Below are positions 20,743 to 28,814 of a stretch of DNA of 64,000 nucleotides, in pieces. The translations under genes were made by a program, and so were the position numbers. Origin of the DNA: an uncultured Prevotellaceae bacterium (GTDB lineage Bacteria; Bacteroidota; Bacteroidia; Bacteroidales; Bacteroidaceae). The notes under the pieces were generated by a model. That model was not told where the DNA came from. It saw only the letters and a list, made by a program, of their open reading frames with translations, and made no database searches. The DNA is taken from contig CACXIP010000009.1 in the NCBI GenBank assembly GCA_902767775.1, positions 1 to 64,000 of the forward strand. The letters are read 5' to 3'. The stretch's first letter is position 1. Each line of letters starts with the position of its first letter.

Positions 20743-23634
20743 TTATTGCCTAAAAATGTCATTCTCTCTCACCATCACGACTTTTCCGTAGCGGGAGAGG
20801 GCTTTCATGTCCAATTTGCTTTTGTTGCCTACGATGCCGAGCACACGGTGTCCCTCATGGTGGCGGATGTGTGTCTCGTAGTATCGCTGCATGTCCTCCA
20901 TAGTGGCATTGGCATAGCGCTCTGCCAATCCCTCGTTGCTGTCTTTGGCATATCCGTTCCATCTCAGCGAGGCGATGCGACCGCCTATTTGCCGGAATGA
21001 GGGATAGTTGTTGTTGATATGGTTGACTGCATCCCGCTTGACAGCCTCAAAATTGTTGGGCATGAGCGGCATGTCGCGCAGCAGCGAGTCTACCACGGCA
21101 ATGGCGGTCAGCGATTTGTCGCCTTGTGTGCCGACAAAGGTGCCGAAGGCGAGGGGACTGCCGGGAGCGAGCATCTGTGGTCGGCTGAAATAGTAACTCT
21201 GCGTGGTGTATGCCATAGAGCGGAACTCACGTACCTCTTGGAAAAGCACCGACGACATACTGCCCCCGAAATAGTCTTTCAGCAGCAGGAATGGCAACCG
21301 GGCGTCCCTGGTGGGAAGCGCGGGCACCTGTTCGTAGGTGAAGAAGAGGGTCTGGCGTGATTTCGGCATGTCGTAGACGTAGACTATCGGTTGCTTATAG
21401 TCCAGTGGGTCGATGGTGTAGTCCTTGTAGGGCAGTCGGCTGCGGTCGACGGGCAGATGCTGGCGCACCGCTTGTTCCACGATATTACTTGCCAAAGTGC
21501 CACTGTATACGATGTGGCAGGCATTCTCCAGCATCTCATCGAAGGCTGTCAGCATCTCTTTGGCTGAGAGCTTCTTGGTTTCCTGCAACGTGAGGTGGTT
21601 GAGGTAACTGGAGGCTTCGCCGAACATCACTTTGAGACGCAGGGCTTTCAGCACCTCGCTGTTTTCTTTGCCGATGGCTTTTGCCTCTGCCTTCTTCTCT
21701 TCCCTCACCTGACTAAGGTTTTTCGCAGTGGGCTGCACATGGTGCAGGAAATGGTCGATGAGGCACATCGTTTCCTCAAAATGCTGGTCTGTGCCGCTGA
21801 TGCTGAGTTGGGTGGCTTGGTAGTCGGTGGAGAACAGCATGGCGGAGCCCAACAATTGCAATCGGGTTTCCAGTTGCTGCCGTGTGAGCGAGTCGGTGCC
21901 TGCTGTGTTGAGCAGTGAACAAGCGGCTTCCAACCGCCGGTCGGCCTTGAGTCCCTTGTTCCATGTGATGGTGAGGTTGAATAGGTTGTTGACAGGATTG
22001 CTCACTGTGTATAGGGTAGCCTCGCCGCCGAGTGGTGTGGTGTGGGCATCATGCTCAAGGTCGATGAGGCGTGGAGTGCCAATAGCTACGGCGGTGCTGT
22101 CCAATCGCTTGGCATAGGCCGACTCAGCATCCTTATGGCGAGGTACGATGGGCGTATAGCCGGGTTGGCTGATTTTGTCCTTGGGATATGAGCCATTCTT
22201 TTTCTTGAATCTCACGAATGGCGCGCCTAAGTATTTCTTTGATGCGGCGATGACATCTTCTCTGGTGAGCGAACTGATGGCATTCACCTTGTTAAGATAC
22301 TCTTGCCATGTGTGCCCAGACGACATCACCATGACCATCTTCATGGCACGGTCGCTGATGGTTTCCAATTCCCTTTGTGCCTCACGGTACGCCTCTTGCT
22401 TCTGTGCCGTGAACGCCTCTTCGCTGAAGTCGCCCTGACAAAGGCGCTGCACCTGACTGAGACAGGTCCGCTCTGCCTTGCCCGATGAGGCGAGGAGATT
22501 GGGCACAACGAGGATGAAAGCCACCCCGGCATCGTTGAGGCCTTGAGTGGCTGCCATGGCGTTCATGAGCGTACCCTCATGGCAGAGGGAGTCGAGCATG
22601 CCTGCCTGTTCGTTGTACAGCAGCGACATGGCGATTTGCATGGCATTGGCGTCGGGTTCGAACTCTGTAGGGGCCTTGTATGCCAGCATCTCGATGCTGA
22701 CCACAGGGATGGGAATCTTCACCTCTATGGTGCGTTCCTCGGTGAGGTCGGGTAGGGCAGAACTCACATGGGTGGGTGGTGTACCCTTTGGGATTCGTCC
22801 GAAGGTACGTTCCAGCAGCGGCAGGATGTGTTCGCTGTCGATGTCGCCGCACAGCACCAGTCCCATATTGCATCCCACATAGTATTTGTTGTAGAAGTCA
22901 CGCATGGCAGACTGCCGTGGGTTCTTCAGGTTCTCTGTGCTCCCGATGATGGGATAGGCGTAGGGTAGGGTGCCGAATACCTCCTTCATCATCCTCTCCA
23001 GGGCGGTGGAGAGCATATCGTCGGCATACATGTTTTTCTCTTCGTATACTGCCTCCAACTCGCCTTGGAAGAGGCGGAAGACAGGATTGATGAGGCGGTC
23101 GCTGTTGAGCTGGCACCACTGTTCGATGTATTGTGGGGTGAAAGTGTTGTGGTAGTAGGTGAAGTCCCAACTGGTGCCTGCATTGAGTTGGGTACCTCCA
23201 TATTTGGAGATGAGACGGTCGAACTCGTTGGGGATGGCGTATTCACCGGCTTTCTGACTGAGGCGGTTGATGTCCTTTTGGATGACGAGCCGCTGTGCCT
23301 CGTCGGTAGTGGCGGCTAATTGGTCGTATTTGGCTGAAATGGAGTCGAGCCAGGGCTTCTCTGCTTCGTAGTCGATGGTGCCTATTTCCTCGGTGCCCTT
23401 GAACATGATGTGCTCGAAGTAGTGGGCTATGCCGGTGTCAGGACAGTCCTTGGCACCAGCGTTTACTACCACAGCCCCAAAAACCTTCGGCTGACTGTGG
23501 TCCTCGTTGAGCCACACCGTCATGCCGTTGCTCAGTGTCATCTCTTTCACTTGCAGTGCCGCCGTCGTCTGTCCCTTCGCTTCGCTTGCTATGGCTATCG
23601 CCACCACAAGCATCATCAGTATGTTTTTTCTCAT
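20743..23634 (-). CDS. M16 family zinc metallopeptidase (pitrilysin/insulinase type), exported
   Basis: With the start at 23634 the protein has 963 residues, opening with a signal peptide (MRKNILMMLVVAIAIASEAKG). An upstream ATG at 23748 would add 38 residues before the signal and would lie upstream of the promoter box at 23655-23662, so it is rejected. The inverted zinc motif HxxEH is seen as HYFEH at residues 71-75, with the distal Glu in ELEAVYEEKNMYADD. There are four M16-type repeats: an active N-terminal half with one zinc site and a C-terminal half (from about 500) with RQTLFFTYEQV and YFGGSMSSVLFQEVRE. This is the usual two-halves layout of about 950 residues. It would degrade peptides in the periplasm. 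It does not appear to belong with its neighbours. Confidence 0.9.
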   Translation of the reverse strand: MRKNILMMLVVAIAIASEAKGQTTAALQVKEMTLSNGMTVWLNEDHSQPKVFGAVVVNAGAKDCPDTGIAHYFEHIMFKGTEEIGTIDYEAEKPWLDSISAKYDQLAATTDEAQRLVIQKDINRLSQKAGEYAIPNEFDRLISKYGGTQLNAGTSWDFTYYHNTFTPQYIEQWCQLNSDRLINPVFRLFQGELEAVYEEKNMYADDMLSTALERMMKEVFGTLPYAYPIIGSTENLKNPRQSAMRDFYNKYYVGCNMGLVLCGDIDSEHILPLLERTFGRIPKGTPPTHVSSALPDLTEERTIEVKIPIPVVSIEMLAYKAPTEFEPDANAMQIAMSLLYNEQAGMLDSLCHEGTLMNAMAATQGLNDAGVAFILVVPNLLASSGKAERTCLSQVQRLCQGDFSEEAFTAQKQEAYREAQRELETISDRAMKMVMVMSSGHTWQEYLNKVNAISSLTREDVIAASKKYLGAPFVRFKKKNGSYPKDKISQPGYTPIVPRHKDAESAYAKRLDSTAVAIGTPRLIDLEHDAHTTPLGGEATLYTVSNPVNNLFNLTITWNKGLKADRRLEAACSLLNTAGTDSLTRQQLETRLQLLGSAMLFSTDYQATQLSISGTDQHFEETMCLIDHFLHHVQPTAKNLSQVREEKKAEAKAIGKENSEVLKALRLKVMFGEASSYLNHLTLQETKKLSAKEMLTAFDEMLENACHIVYSGTLASNIVEQAVRQHLPVDRSRLPYKDYTIDPLDYKQPIVYVYDMPKSRQTLFFTYEQVPALPTRDARLPFLLLKDYFGGSMSSVLFQEVREFRSMAYTTQSYYFSRPQMLAPGSPLAFGTFVGTQGDKSLTAIAVVDSLLRDMPLMPNNFEAVKRDAVNHINNNYPSFRQIGGRIASLRWNGYAKDSNEGLAERYANATMEDMQRYYETHIRHHEGHRVLGIVGNKSKLDMKALSRYGKVVMVRENDIFRQ

Positions 23635-23654
23635 CAACAAAAGCATTCTTTTTG

Positions 23655-23662
23655 CAAAGGTA
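23655..23662 (-). promoter_or_regulatory. Minus-7 box (TACCTTTG on the minus strand) for the M16 peptidase
   Basis: CAAAGGTA on the plus strand reads TACCTTTG on the minus strand. The inferred transcript start near 23648 leaves a leader of about 14 bases before the ATG at 23634. It lies back to back with a plus-strand box at 23704, so this gap holds two divergent promoters. Confidence 0.6.
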
Positions 23663-23703
23663 ATTAAATCTCGAATAATAGCACTATATTCAATTCTTTT
23701 TAT

Positions 23704-23711
23704 TATATTTG
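23704..23711 (+). promoter_or_regulatory. Minus-7 box TATATTTG leading into the Ntn-hydrolase block
   Basis: TATATTTG fits TAnnTTTG and is the only candidate box found ahead of the plus-strand block that runs to 28786. No clear TTTG is seen upstream at normal spacing. The first frame downstream is the relic at 23764, so the promoter may have been inherited from the deleted gene. Confidence 0.5.
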
Positions 23712-23763
23712 CGGTGTCGGTCAGTTTTAAATCTGAGTCAAATAGCAAACTTTAGTTATTTTT

Positions 23764-23894
23764 ATGAAAACCATCAAGATTTTCCTTGCCTCCTCCGAGG
23801 AGTTGGACTGCAAAAGGAGCAAGGGGCATCGGAAGAAAGTATCCATGAGACCGAAGAAAAGATAGAGGATTTGAAGAAACTAATGAAACAATAA
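23764..23894 (+). pseudogene. Remnant of a deleted gene: N-terminus MKTIKIFLASSEELD joined out of frame to a coiled-coil C-terminus
   Basis: The ATG at 23764 opens MKTIKIFLASSEELDCKR, the form of the first beta-strand and helix of a Rossmann-like domain that begins many Bacteroidota signalling or defence proteins (KIFLASSxEL). This frame stops 33 codons later. In another frame the same stretch ends SIHETEEKIEDLKKLMKQ then TAA at 23892-23894, which looks like the charged coiled-coil end of a longer protein. I infer that an internal deletion with frameshift fused the two ends. The domain name is uncertain (TIR-like or DUF4062-like are possibilities). It lies directly upstream of the Ntn-hydrolase genes and may once have been part of that block. 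Confidence 0.5.
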
Positions 23895-23905
23895 AAACGA
23901 GTTAT

Positions 23906-24754
23906 ATGAATACGTCATTTGTGGCATTTATGAACATGAGGGGCATAGCGTGTGCATCGGACACCGACATGACGCTGTATGCCCTGTCGAAACGTGAGCC
24001 AGTGGCGATAGCGGTAAATTCCTATTCCCCCATTCCGTGGGATACAATTATCAACAGTTATCTAAGGAGAGGCGACATCACTTTGCATGAGAACTTTACA
24101 GACTATGCATATGATTTTGCTGACTATCTTTTGACAGTCGAAGGCAACGGTAAGTGGGATAATTTGTCAGAAGATGACAGTAATATTATCTTTTTGGGCT
24201 ATGGCACCGATGATATCTTTCCTTCGGCTGTGGATATCATGGTGAGATATGATGGTGGAGATAAAAAACTGAAATGTGACTTCATTACTGAGTTTGGTAT
24301 CAGTCATGAAGCAGATTCCAATTTCTTTACTCTCAGCCATTTTGAAAATGTGGAGTCTGTTATATACGGATGTAATCAACTATTACGCGAGAAGCTCCTA
24401 GAAAAGCAGGTGGATTGCTTCAAGATTTACAAGCAGCGTGTGGCTGATGCTTTCAAAGGAACCCAATATGAACAGGCGGTCAATGAGTACATTTCTGAGT
24501 ATGATGAAAGACAGGAATTTACCAACCAATTGACAAAGATGATTGGGGCACACCAAAAGCGTCTGTTTATGGCCATAGATTCTTTCAATATAGAAGATAT
24601 GGTCAAAGTTGCTGAGATGTTTGTTGACAGCAACGACCAGTTGATTCATTTGAAGAATGGAGGAAATGGGGTCCTTAGAAGTACTAATGAACTGGCAGTT
24701 ATTACTCGAGTGGAAGGAGTGGTTTGGATTAAGCATTGTTTGTATGGAGTTTAA
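23906..24754 (+). CDS. Proteasome-fold (Ntn-hydrolase-like) protein, probably non-catalytic paralog
   Basis: A 282-residue protein without signal peptide. Its N-terminus MNTSFVAFMNMRGIACASD aligns with the next gene product and with proteasome beta/HslV subunits, where Thr1 is followed 16 residues later by Asp17. Here Thr3 and Asp19 keep that spacing, but Thr3 is preceded by Met-Asn, so simple Met removal would not expose it. The loop that carries the catalytic Lys in its neighbour (about 14 residues) is missing: after DTDMTLYALS the chain goes straight to EPVAIAVNSYSPIPW. Later conserved-looking parts are IIFLGYGTDDIFPSA and, at the end, ELAVITRVEGVVWIKH. I read it as an inactive partner subunit. 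It is 21 bases upstream of the likely active paralog. AT-rich base use sets it apart from the glycosidase genes. Function unknown. Confidence 0.6.
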   Translation: MNTSFVAFMNMRGIACASDTDMTLYALSKREPVAIAVNSYSPIPWDTIINSYLRRGDITLHENFTDYAYDFADYLLTVEGNGKWDNLSEDDSNIIFLGYGTDDIFPSAVDIMVRYDGGDKKLKCDFITEFGISHEADSNFFTLSHFENVESVIYGCNQLLREKLLEKQVDCFKIYKQRVADAFKGTQYEQAVNEYISEYDERQEFTNQLTKMIGAHQKRLFMAIDSFNIEDMVKVAEMFVDSNDQLIHLKNGGNGVLRSTNELAVITRVEGVVWIKHCLYGV

Positions 24755-24775
24755 TATCATCTGGAGGAAATAATT

Positions 24776-26053
24776 ATGACAGCATTAGTTGGTGTTTTGA
24801 ATATTCGTGGCGCTGCAATAGCAGCTGACAGCGCAGTGACAATAACACGTGCCAATGACCGTAAGATAGCTAATTCGGCAAATAAAATGCTGAGACTGTC
24901 ATCATCCCAACCCGTCAGTGTGATGATATGCGGTTATTTAGATTTCCTTGGAACGCCCTGGGACATCATCATCAGACGCTATCGACAGAAAAGAGATAAG
25001 GTGTCGTTGCCCACAGTGCAAGCATATGTAGATGACTTCTTTTCGTATATGGTCTCTGAAAAGAAACTATTTTCAGACTTTTATGAGAAAGATTTCTTGA
25101 GGAGATCACTCATTCTCTATTTTGAAGAACTAAGAGATAAAGTTTCTTACGTAGACATGGAGGAAGACGATAAAGACACTATTATCAGGGCTTTCAGGAC
25201 TGAAATTAAAAAGAGCATAGCTTCAAATGCCAAACTTGGTAAATGTCCTATGTTTGAGAATTACACATTGGAACAGTTTGCGGAGAAGACGTCATCCATT
25301 ATAGATAAATACATAAATGTACAGAAATTTGATGTTAGCTCCTGTCCTTTTGAAGTTTACCTGTCAATACGTGATGATTTGATGGCAGGTCTGATGTCTT
25401 ATGTGACGACTCGTTCTGAGAAAGAAGGTACAACGCTGGTGTTCACTGGCTATGGAGAAGAAGAAGATTACCCTACACTTATCAGTGCAAGAGTGAATGA
25501 TGGGTTTGATGAACGTGTAGGTTTTCATATCACGGATGAAGACATTGTACATGTCTCGCCCGACAAACCCGTTGCCATCTGTCCGTTTGCACAGACAGAT
25601 ATCATGTATTCATTGCTTACTGGAGCAACTCCTGTTTTCCACGAGGTCGCTTGCGAGCGCGGTTCACGGATGTTTATGGACTTTGCCAAAAACCTTCGGG
25701 AAAAAGTGTGCGGTGAAGAGAACGATGACGATTTCTCCTACATTCTCCAAAAGGTACAATACTCGGATTTATCCCGTAGTTTCGAAAAATATGATAAGAA
25801 AATAACGAGTCAATCCAGTAAGAAATGGCTTAAAACACTTCGAAACTATGATTTGCAAGACATGGCGCAATTGGCAGAAAACCTTGTAGCAATAACAAGT
25901 CTGGAACGTCATATGAAATTCCGTGATGAAGGTGTAGGCGGGCCTGTCGACTTGGCTATTATCACCAAAAACCATGGATTCACATGGCTGAGTCGTAAGA
26001 GCTGGTATCATCATGTGGATGTCGGCGGTAGGTATGGTAAATTTGGAGTTTAA
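24776..26053 (+). CDS. Proteasome-fold Ntn-hydrolase-like protein with apparent catalytic Thr
   Basis: A 425-residue protein beginning MTALVGVLNIRGAAIAADS. Removing Met would expose Thr as residue 1, and Asp then falls at position 17, as in proteasome beta and HslV subunits (TTxxG...GxxxAxD). A Lys in ANKMLRLS matches the RKVRRL/K33 region of HslV, followed by the small-residue strand VMICGYLDFLGTPW. The C-terminal end (DLAIITKNHGFTWLSRKSWY) matches that of the upstream paralog (ELAVITRVEGVVWIKH). The middle (about 85-260) is mostly helical and not seen in HslV (about 175 residues), so this is a long divergent member. No ATPase partner (HslU, ARC/Mpa) is nearby. It probably cleaves an amide bond in a protein or peptide. 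The 21-base gap to the paralog implies co-translation and perhaps a mixed complex. I do not know of a named family. Confidence 0.65.
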   Translation: MTALVGVLNIRGAAIAADSAVTITRANDRKIANSANKMLRLSSSQPVSVMICGYLDFLGTPWDIIIRRYRQKRDKVSLPTVQAYVDDFFSYMVSEKKLFSDFYEKDFLRRSLILYFEELRDKVSYVDMEEDDKDTIIRAFRTEIKKSIASNAKLGKCPMFENYTLEQFAEKTSSIIDKYINVQKFDVSSCPFEVYLSIRDDLMAGLMSYVTTRSEKEGTTLVFTGYGEEEDYPTLISARVNDGFDERVGFHITDEDIVHVSPDKPVAICPFAQTDIMYSLLTGATPVFHEVACERGSRMFMDFAKNLREKVCGEENDDDFSYILQKVQYSDLSRSFEKYDKKITSQSSKKWLKTLRNYDLQDMAQLAENLVAITSLERHMKFRDEGVGGPVDLAIITKNHGFTWLSRKSWYHHVDVGGRYGKFGV

Positions 26054-26175
26054 AAGAATTACTGGCAAGAGAGTTCATGTGCATTGGCTATTTATAGGCG
26101 TCCTTTTATGGATTATCAAGATGTCTCATGACACCATAGCTGAAGAATTATCACACTATTTAATAAATATCAATC

Positions 26176-26643
26176 ATGAAAAGAAAAGTATTTTTTATAG
26201 CAGCCATACTTTTCGGTTTGCTCTTTATTTCCTCATGTAAATCGAGAGAGGAACAAGTAATCAGTCAGTTGGATGATTTATCCGAAAGGGTTGAGAAAAA
26301 CAGTAAGAATTTTGATTCCAATGACTGGAAAAGCGCTCTTGCGGAGTTTGAGCAGATTCACAAGGAGATGGCAGACTGTGATTTCACCAAGGAAGAATTG
26401 AGGGAAATCGGTCGCAAGGAAGGCAAACTGGCCCTTATTTTGGCTAAAGAAGGTGCAAAAACAGCAGGCAACCATCTGCATGAACTGATGGAAGGCATCG
26501 GTTCGTTTACCGAGGGATTCAAAGAGGGCTTTGAGAGTGAATTTAATGAAAAAGACTTTGAGAAACTTGGAAACGACTTGGAAAAAATGGGAAATGATTT
26601 GGAGAAAGAACTCAATGGCTTGATGGATGGCTTGGCAAAATGA
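26176..26643 (+). CDS. Small helical lipoprotein
   Basis: A 155-residue protein whose N-terminus is a lipoprotein signal (MKRKVFFIAAILFGLLFISSC, Cys21). The rest is charged and predicted helical: EEQVISQLDDLSERVEKNSK, FEQIHKEMADCDFTKEELRE, and a C-terminal heptad-like repeat FEKLGNDLEKMGNDLEKELN. There is a conserved-looking GRKEGKLALILAKEGAKTAG segment. It resembles small Bacteroidota helical lipoproteins of unknown function (DUF6565-like is possible). It sits 122 bases after the Ntn-hydrolase gene and about 110 bases before the channel gene on the same strand, so it could be the periplasmic or envelope part of the same system. The gene is clear; the link is inference. Confidence 0.7.
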   Translation: MKRKVFFIAAILFGLLFISSCKSREEQVISQLDDLSERVEKNSKNFDSNDWKSALAEFEQIHKEMADCDFTKEELREIGRKEGKLALILAKEGAKTAGNHLHELMEGIGSFTEGFKEGFESEFNEKDFEKLGNDLEKMGNDLEKELNGLMDGLAK

Positions 26644-26752
26644 AGTGTAGTGGTTTCATCAGCCACTAAGTTTCATTTTGGGTTCGCTTGCCTGTACATA
26701 AAAAGAGTTTGGTAAATCAACGGTAAACGGGTGAAATATAAATAAAGATATA

Positions 26753-28786
26753 ATGAAACCATTCAAATTGTTGAGCCTCCATTTTGACCGCCATTTTTCA
26801 AAAGGGGTATACCAGCAGATTTTGTGGCTTGCCGGAATTATGCTTGTTGTGTATGCAGTGCTGGCGAGTTTGAGTTACGTGGAGTTCTTATACACTCCAA
26901 ACAACGAGGAAATACCCCATTGGTACGACCGGTTTAGGGATATCTTGTTGGTGCTCATTGACCCAGGGTCGGGAAGTCGTTCCATGTCATCGTCATTTAC
27001 GGTTATCTGTGCCATACTTGGACTGGTCATATTCAGCGGAATGCTGATTTCAGTGATTAGCAACGTGTTGGAGCGGCGTGTGGAGAGTTATTTGAAAGGT
27101 GAGACAGATTATCGTTTTGACCACCATGTCGTGATTCTGGGGTTCAATAAGAGTATCCCGTCTCTTTTGGCAACGATGAAGAACAAATATCCAGATTCAT
27201 ACTTGGTCATCATGTGCAATCAGGATATCAATTCCATCCGTGACTGGCTTTATGCTAATGTGAGTAGAGAACTGATGGATTCTGTCATCCTGATGAATGG
27301 AGTCAGGAATGCAGAGTATGATCTCGAGCGTCTTAGACTAACACATCAAGTCAAGGAAATTTTCATCCTGGGTGAAGAAGATGAACTTGCTCATGATGCT
27401 GTCAATTTGGAATGTGTTAAGATGATATCCAAACTGTTAAAGGAAAACGACGCAAAAGTCGAATGTCATGTCCAAATGCTTTCTGATTCGATGACTACGG
27501 TCTTGCAAAAGGTTAAGGCTGATGAGGATATTACAGAGAAACTCAGTTTCCTACCATTCAATTTCAATGAGATATGGGCGCTAAATGCTCTGGCCACAAC
27601 TCCTGGCAAAATGTATTACAAGCCCCTTGATGGCAAGGGCATTGGAAGAGGAAGCAACAAGCATGTTCACCTGATTATTGTTGGGCTCAATTCAATGAGT
27701 TGGTCAATGGCAGTCAATGCTGCGCACATCCTTCATTTCCCTAATTTTGTGGAAGGCAATTTTGACACATGCTCGACAATTTCCATCATTGATTCTGAGG
27801 CAGGTGAGAAAAGCAGGGCTTTTCGAAGTAGATACCAGCATCTGTTTAATATGGCTCGTTGGCGGATGGTCACGGCGGAACAGTGTGTAGAAACGGGGAA
27901 ATATTGGACCGATCCTTTGGGCGATGATGATTCCTGTTCTCCCTTCAAACATCTTGGTCCTGTCAATTTCATGGACATCCAATGGGAGTTCATAGAAGGA
28001 GATGTGTACGAAGACCACATCATGCAGTATTTGGAGATTTGTGCAGAAGATAAAAATGCTGTCACAACAATTGCCTTGAGTTTTGAGAATTCGGATGTAA
28101 ATAGTACTATATGCCTCTCTCTCCCAGAGTCTATAAGAATAGCTGCTAATGAGATTCTGGTCAGGCAAAATGAGAGTGATGTGGCTATAGAGCAGTTGAG
28201 AAAAGCATATGGATTTGAGAATATCAGGGCATTTGGAATGATGAGCAACTGCTATGAGGAGAACCTAAATACAGACAAGTATGGCAAGCTTATCAATGGC
28301 TTGTACAAGGGATGTGCTCTTGATGACTCCGAGGATGATAATGCAATCATTGAGAATAGTTGGAAAAGTGCGGAATCGATTGACAGATGCTCAAGCAACT
28401 ATTGTGCCAACATGCTCTTTGTCAAGTTGCGGTTCATGGGATTGGATACGACAAAACCACTTACACGTGATGAGATAGAACATGCCGTTGATGTTCATAA
28501 GGACGTCATCCAGACAACAGAGCATAATCGCTGGATTACAGAAAGATTGCTATTGGGTATGAGACCGTTATATAAGGAAGAATTGGATGAGTGGTGCAGG
28601 CTATGGAAGAATAAGAGCAAAGAAATTGTAAGACCGGAAAAGAAACGTCAAAAAAGTTTGATGAAACATGTTGATATATGCTCCAATGCCCAATTGAAGA
28701 AATATGATATTTCAACTGTGGTTTACGATGAGCAGCTCAATTCCAATCTTTGGAAACTCTATGAAATAGCCATGGAAAATAGGTAG
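26753..28786 (+). CDS. CASTOR/POLLUX-like two-TM ion channel with RCK-type domains and C-terminal RyR-like domain
   Basis: A 677-residue membrane protein. TM1 is at about 20-45 (ILWLAGIMLVVYAVLASLSY). A pore-like segment follows (FRDILLVLIDPGSGS, about 62-76), then TM2 (about 83-105, FTVICAILGLVIFSGMLISV). The Rossmann-type RCK/TrkA-N domain opens with HHVVILGFNKSIPSLLATM at about 124, and a second with HLIIVGLNSMSWSMAVNAA at about 306, the double-RCK layout of plant CASTOR/POLLUX and their bacterial relatives. Near the C-terminus (about 565-660), TEHNRWITERLLLGM and KRQKSLMKHVDIC match the pattern of RyR domains (N/H..W...+...G ... K.H..L). RyR domains are known from ligand-sensing and conflict-system proteins in bacteria. 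A cation channel gated by a cytoplasmic signal is likely. It is the last plus-strand gene of the accessory block; the gene after it converges. Confidence 0.75.
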   Translation: MKPFKLLSLHFDRHFSKGVYQQILWLAGIMLVVYAVLASLSYVEFLYTPNNEEIPHWYDRFRDILLVLIDPGSGSRSMSSSFTVICAILGLVIFSGMLISVISNVLERRVESYLKGETDYRFDHHVVILGFNKSIPSLLATMKNKYPDSYLVIMCNQDINSIRDWLYANVSRELMDSVILMNGVRNAEYDLERLRLTHQVKEIFILGEEDELAHDAVNLECVKMISKLLKENDAKVECHVQMLSDSMTTVLQKVKADEDITEKLSFLPFNFNEIWALNALATTPGKMYYKPLDGKGIGRGSNKHVHLIIVGLNSMSWSMAVNAAHILHFPNFVEGNFDTCSTISIIDSEAGEKSRAFRSRYQHLFNMARWRMVTAEQCVETGKYWTDPLGDDDSCSPFKHLGPVNFMDIQWEFIEGDVYEDHIMQYLEICAEDKNAVTTIALSFENSDVNSTICLSLPESIRIAANEILVRQNESDVAIEQLRKAYGFENIRAFGMMSNCYEENLNTDKYGKLINGLYKGCALDDSEDDNAIIENSWKSAESIDRCSSNYCANMLFVKLRFMGLDTTKPLTRDEIEHAVDVHKDVIQTTEHNRWITERLLLGMRPLYKEELDEWCRLWKNKSKEIVRPEKKRQKSLMKHVDICSNAQLKKYDISTVVYDEQLNSNLWKLYEIAMENR

Positions 28787-28814
28787 GATGGGGGTAATCA
28801 ATAGTTAGGTAGAT

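Noticed and set aside
23906-26053. HslV or 20S proteasome proper
   Set aside because: The proteins are too long and divergent, and no HslU, ARC or other unfoldase gene is present; only the fold-level pattern is claimed.
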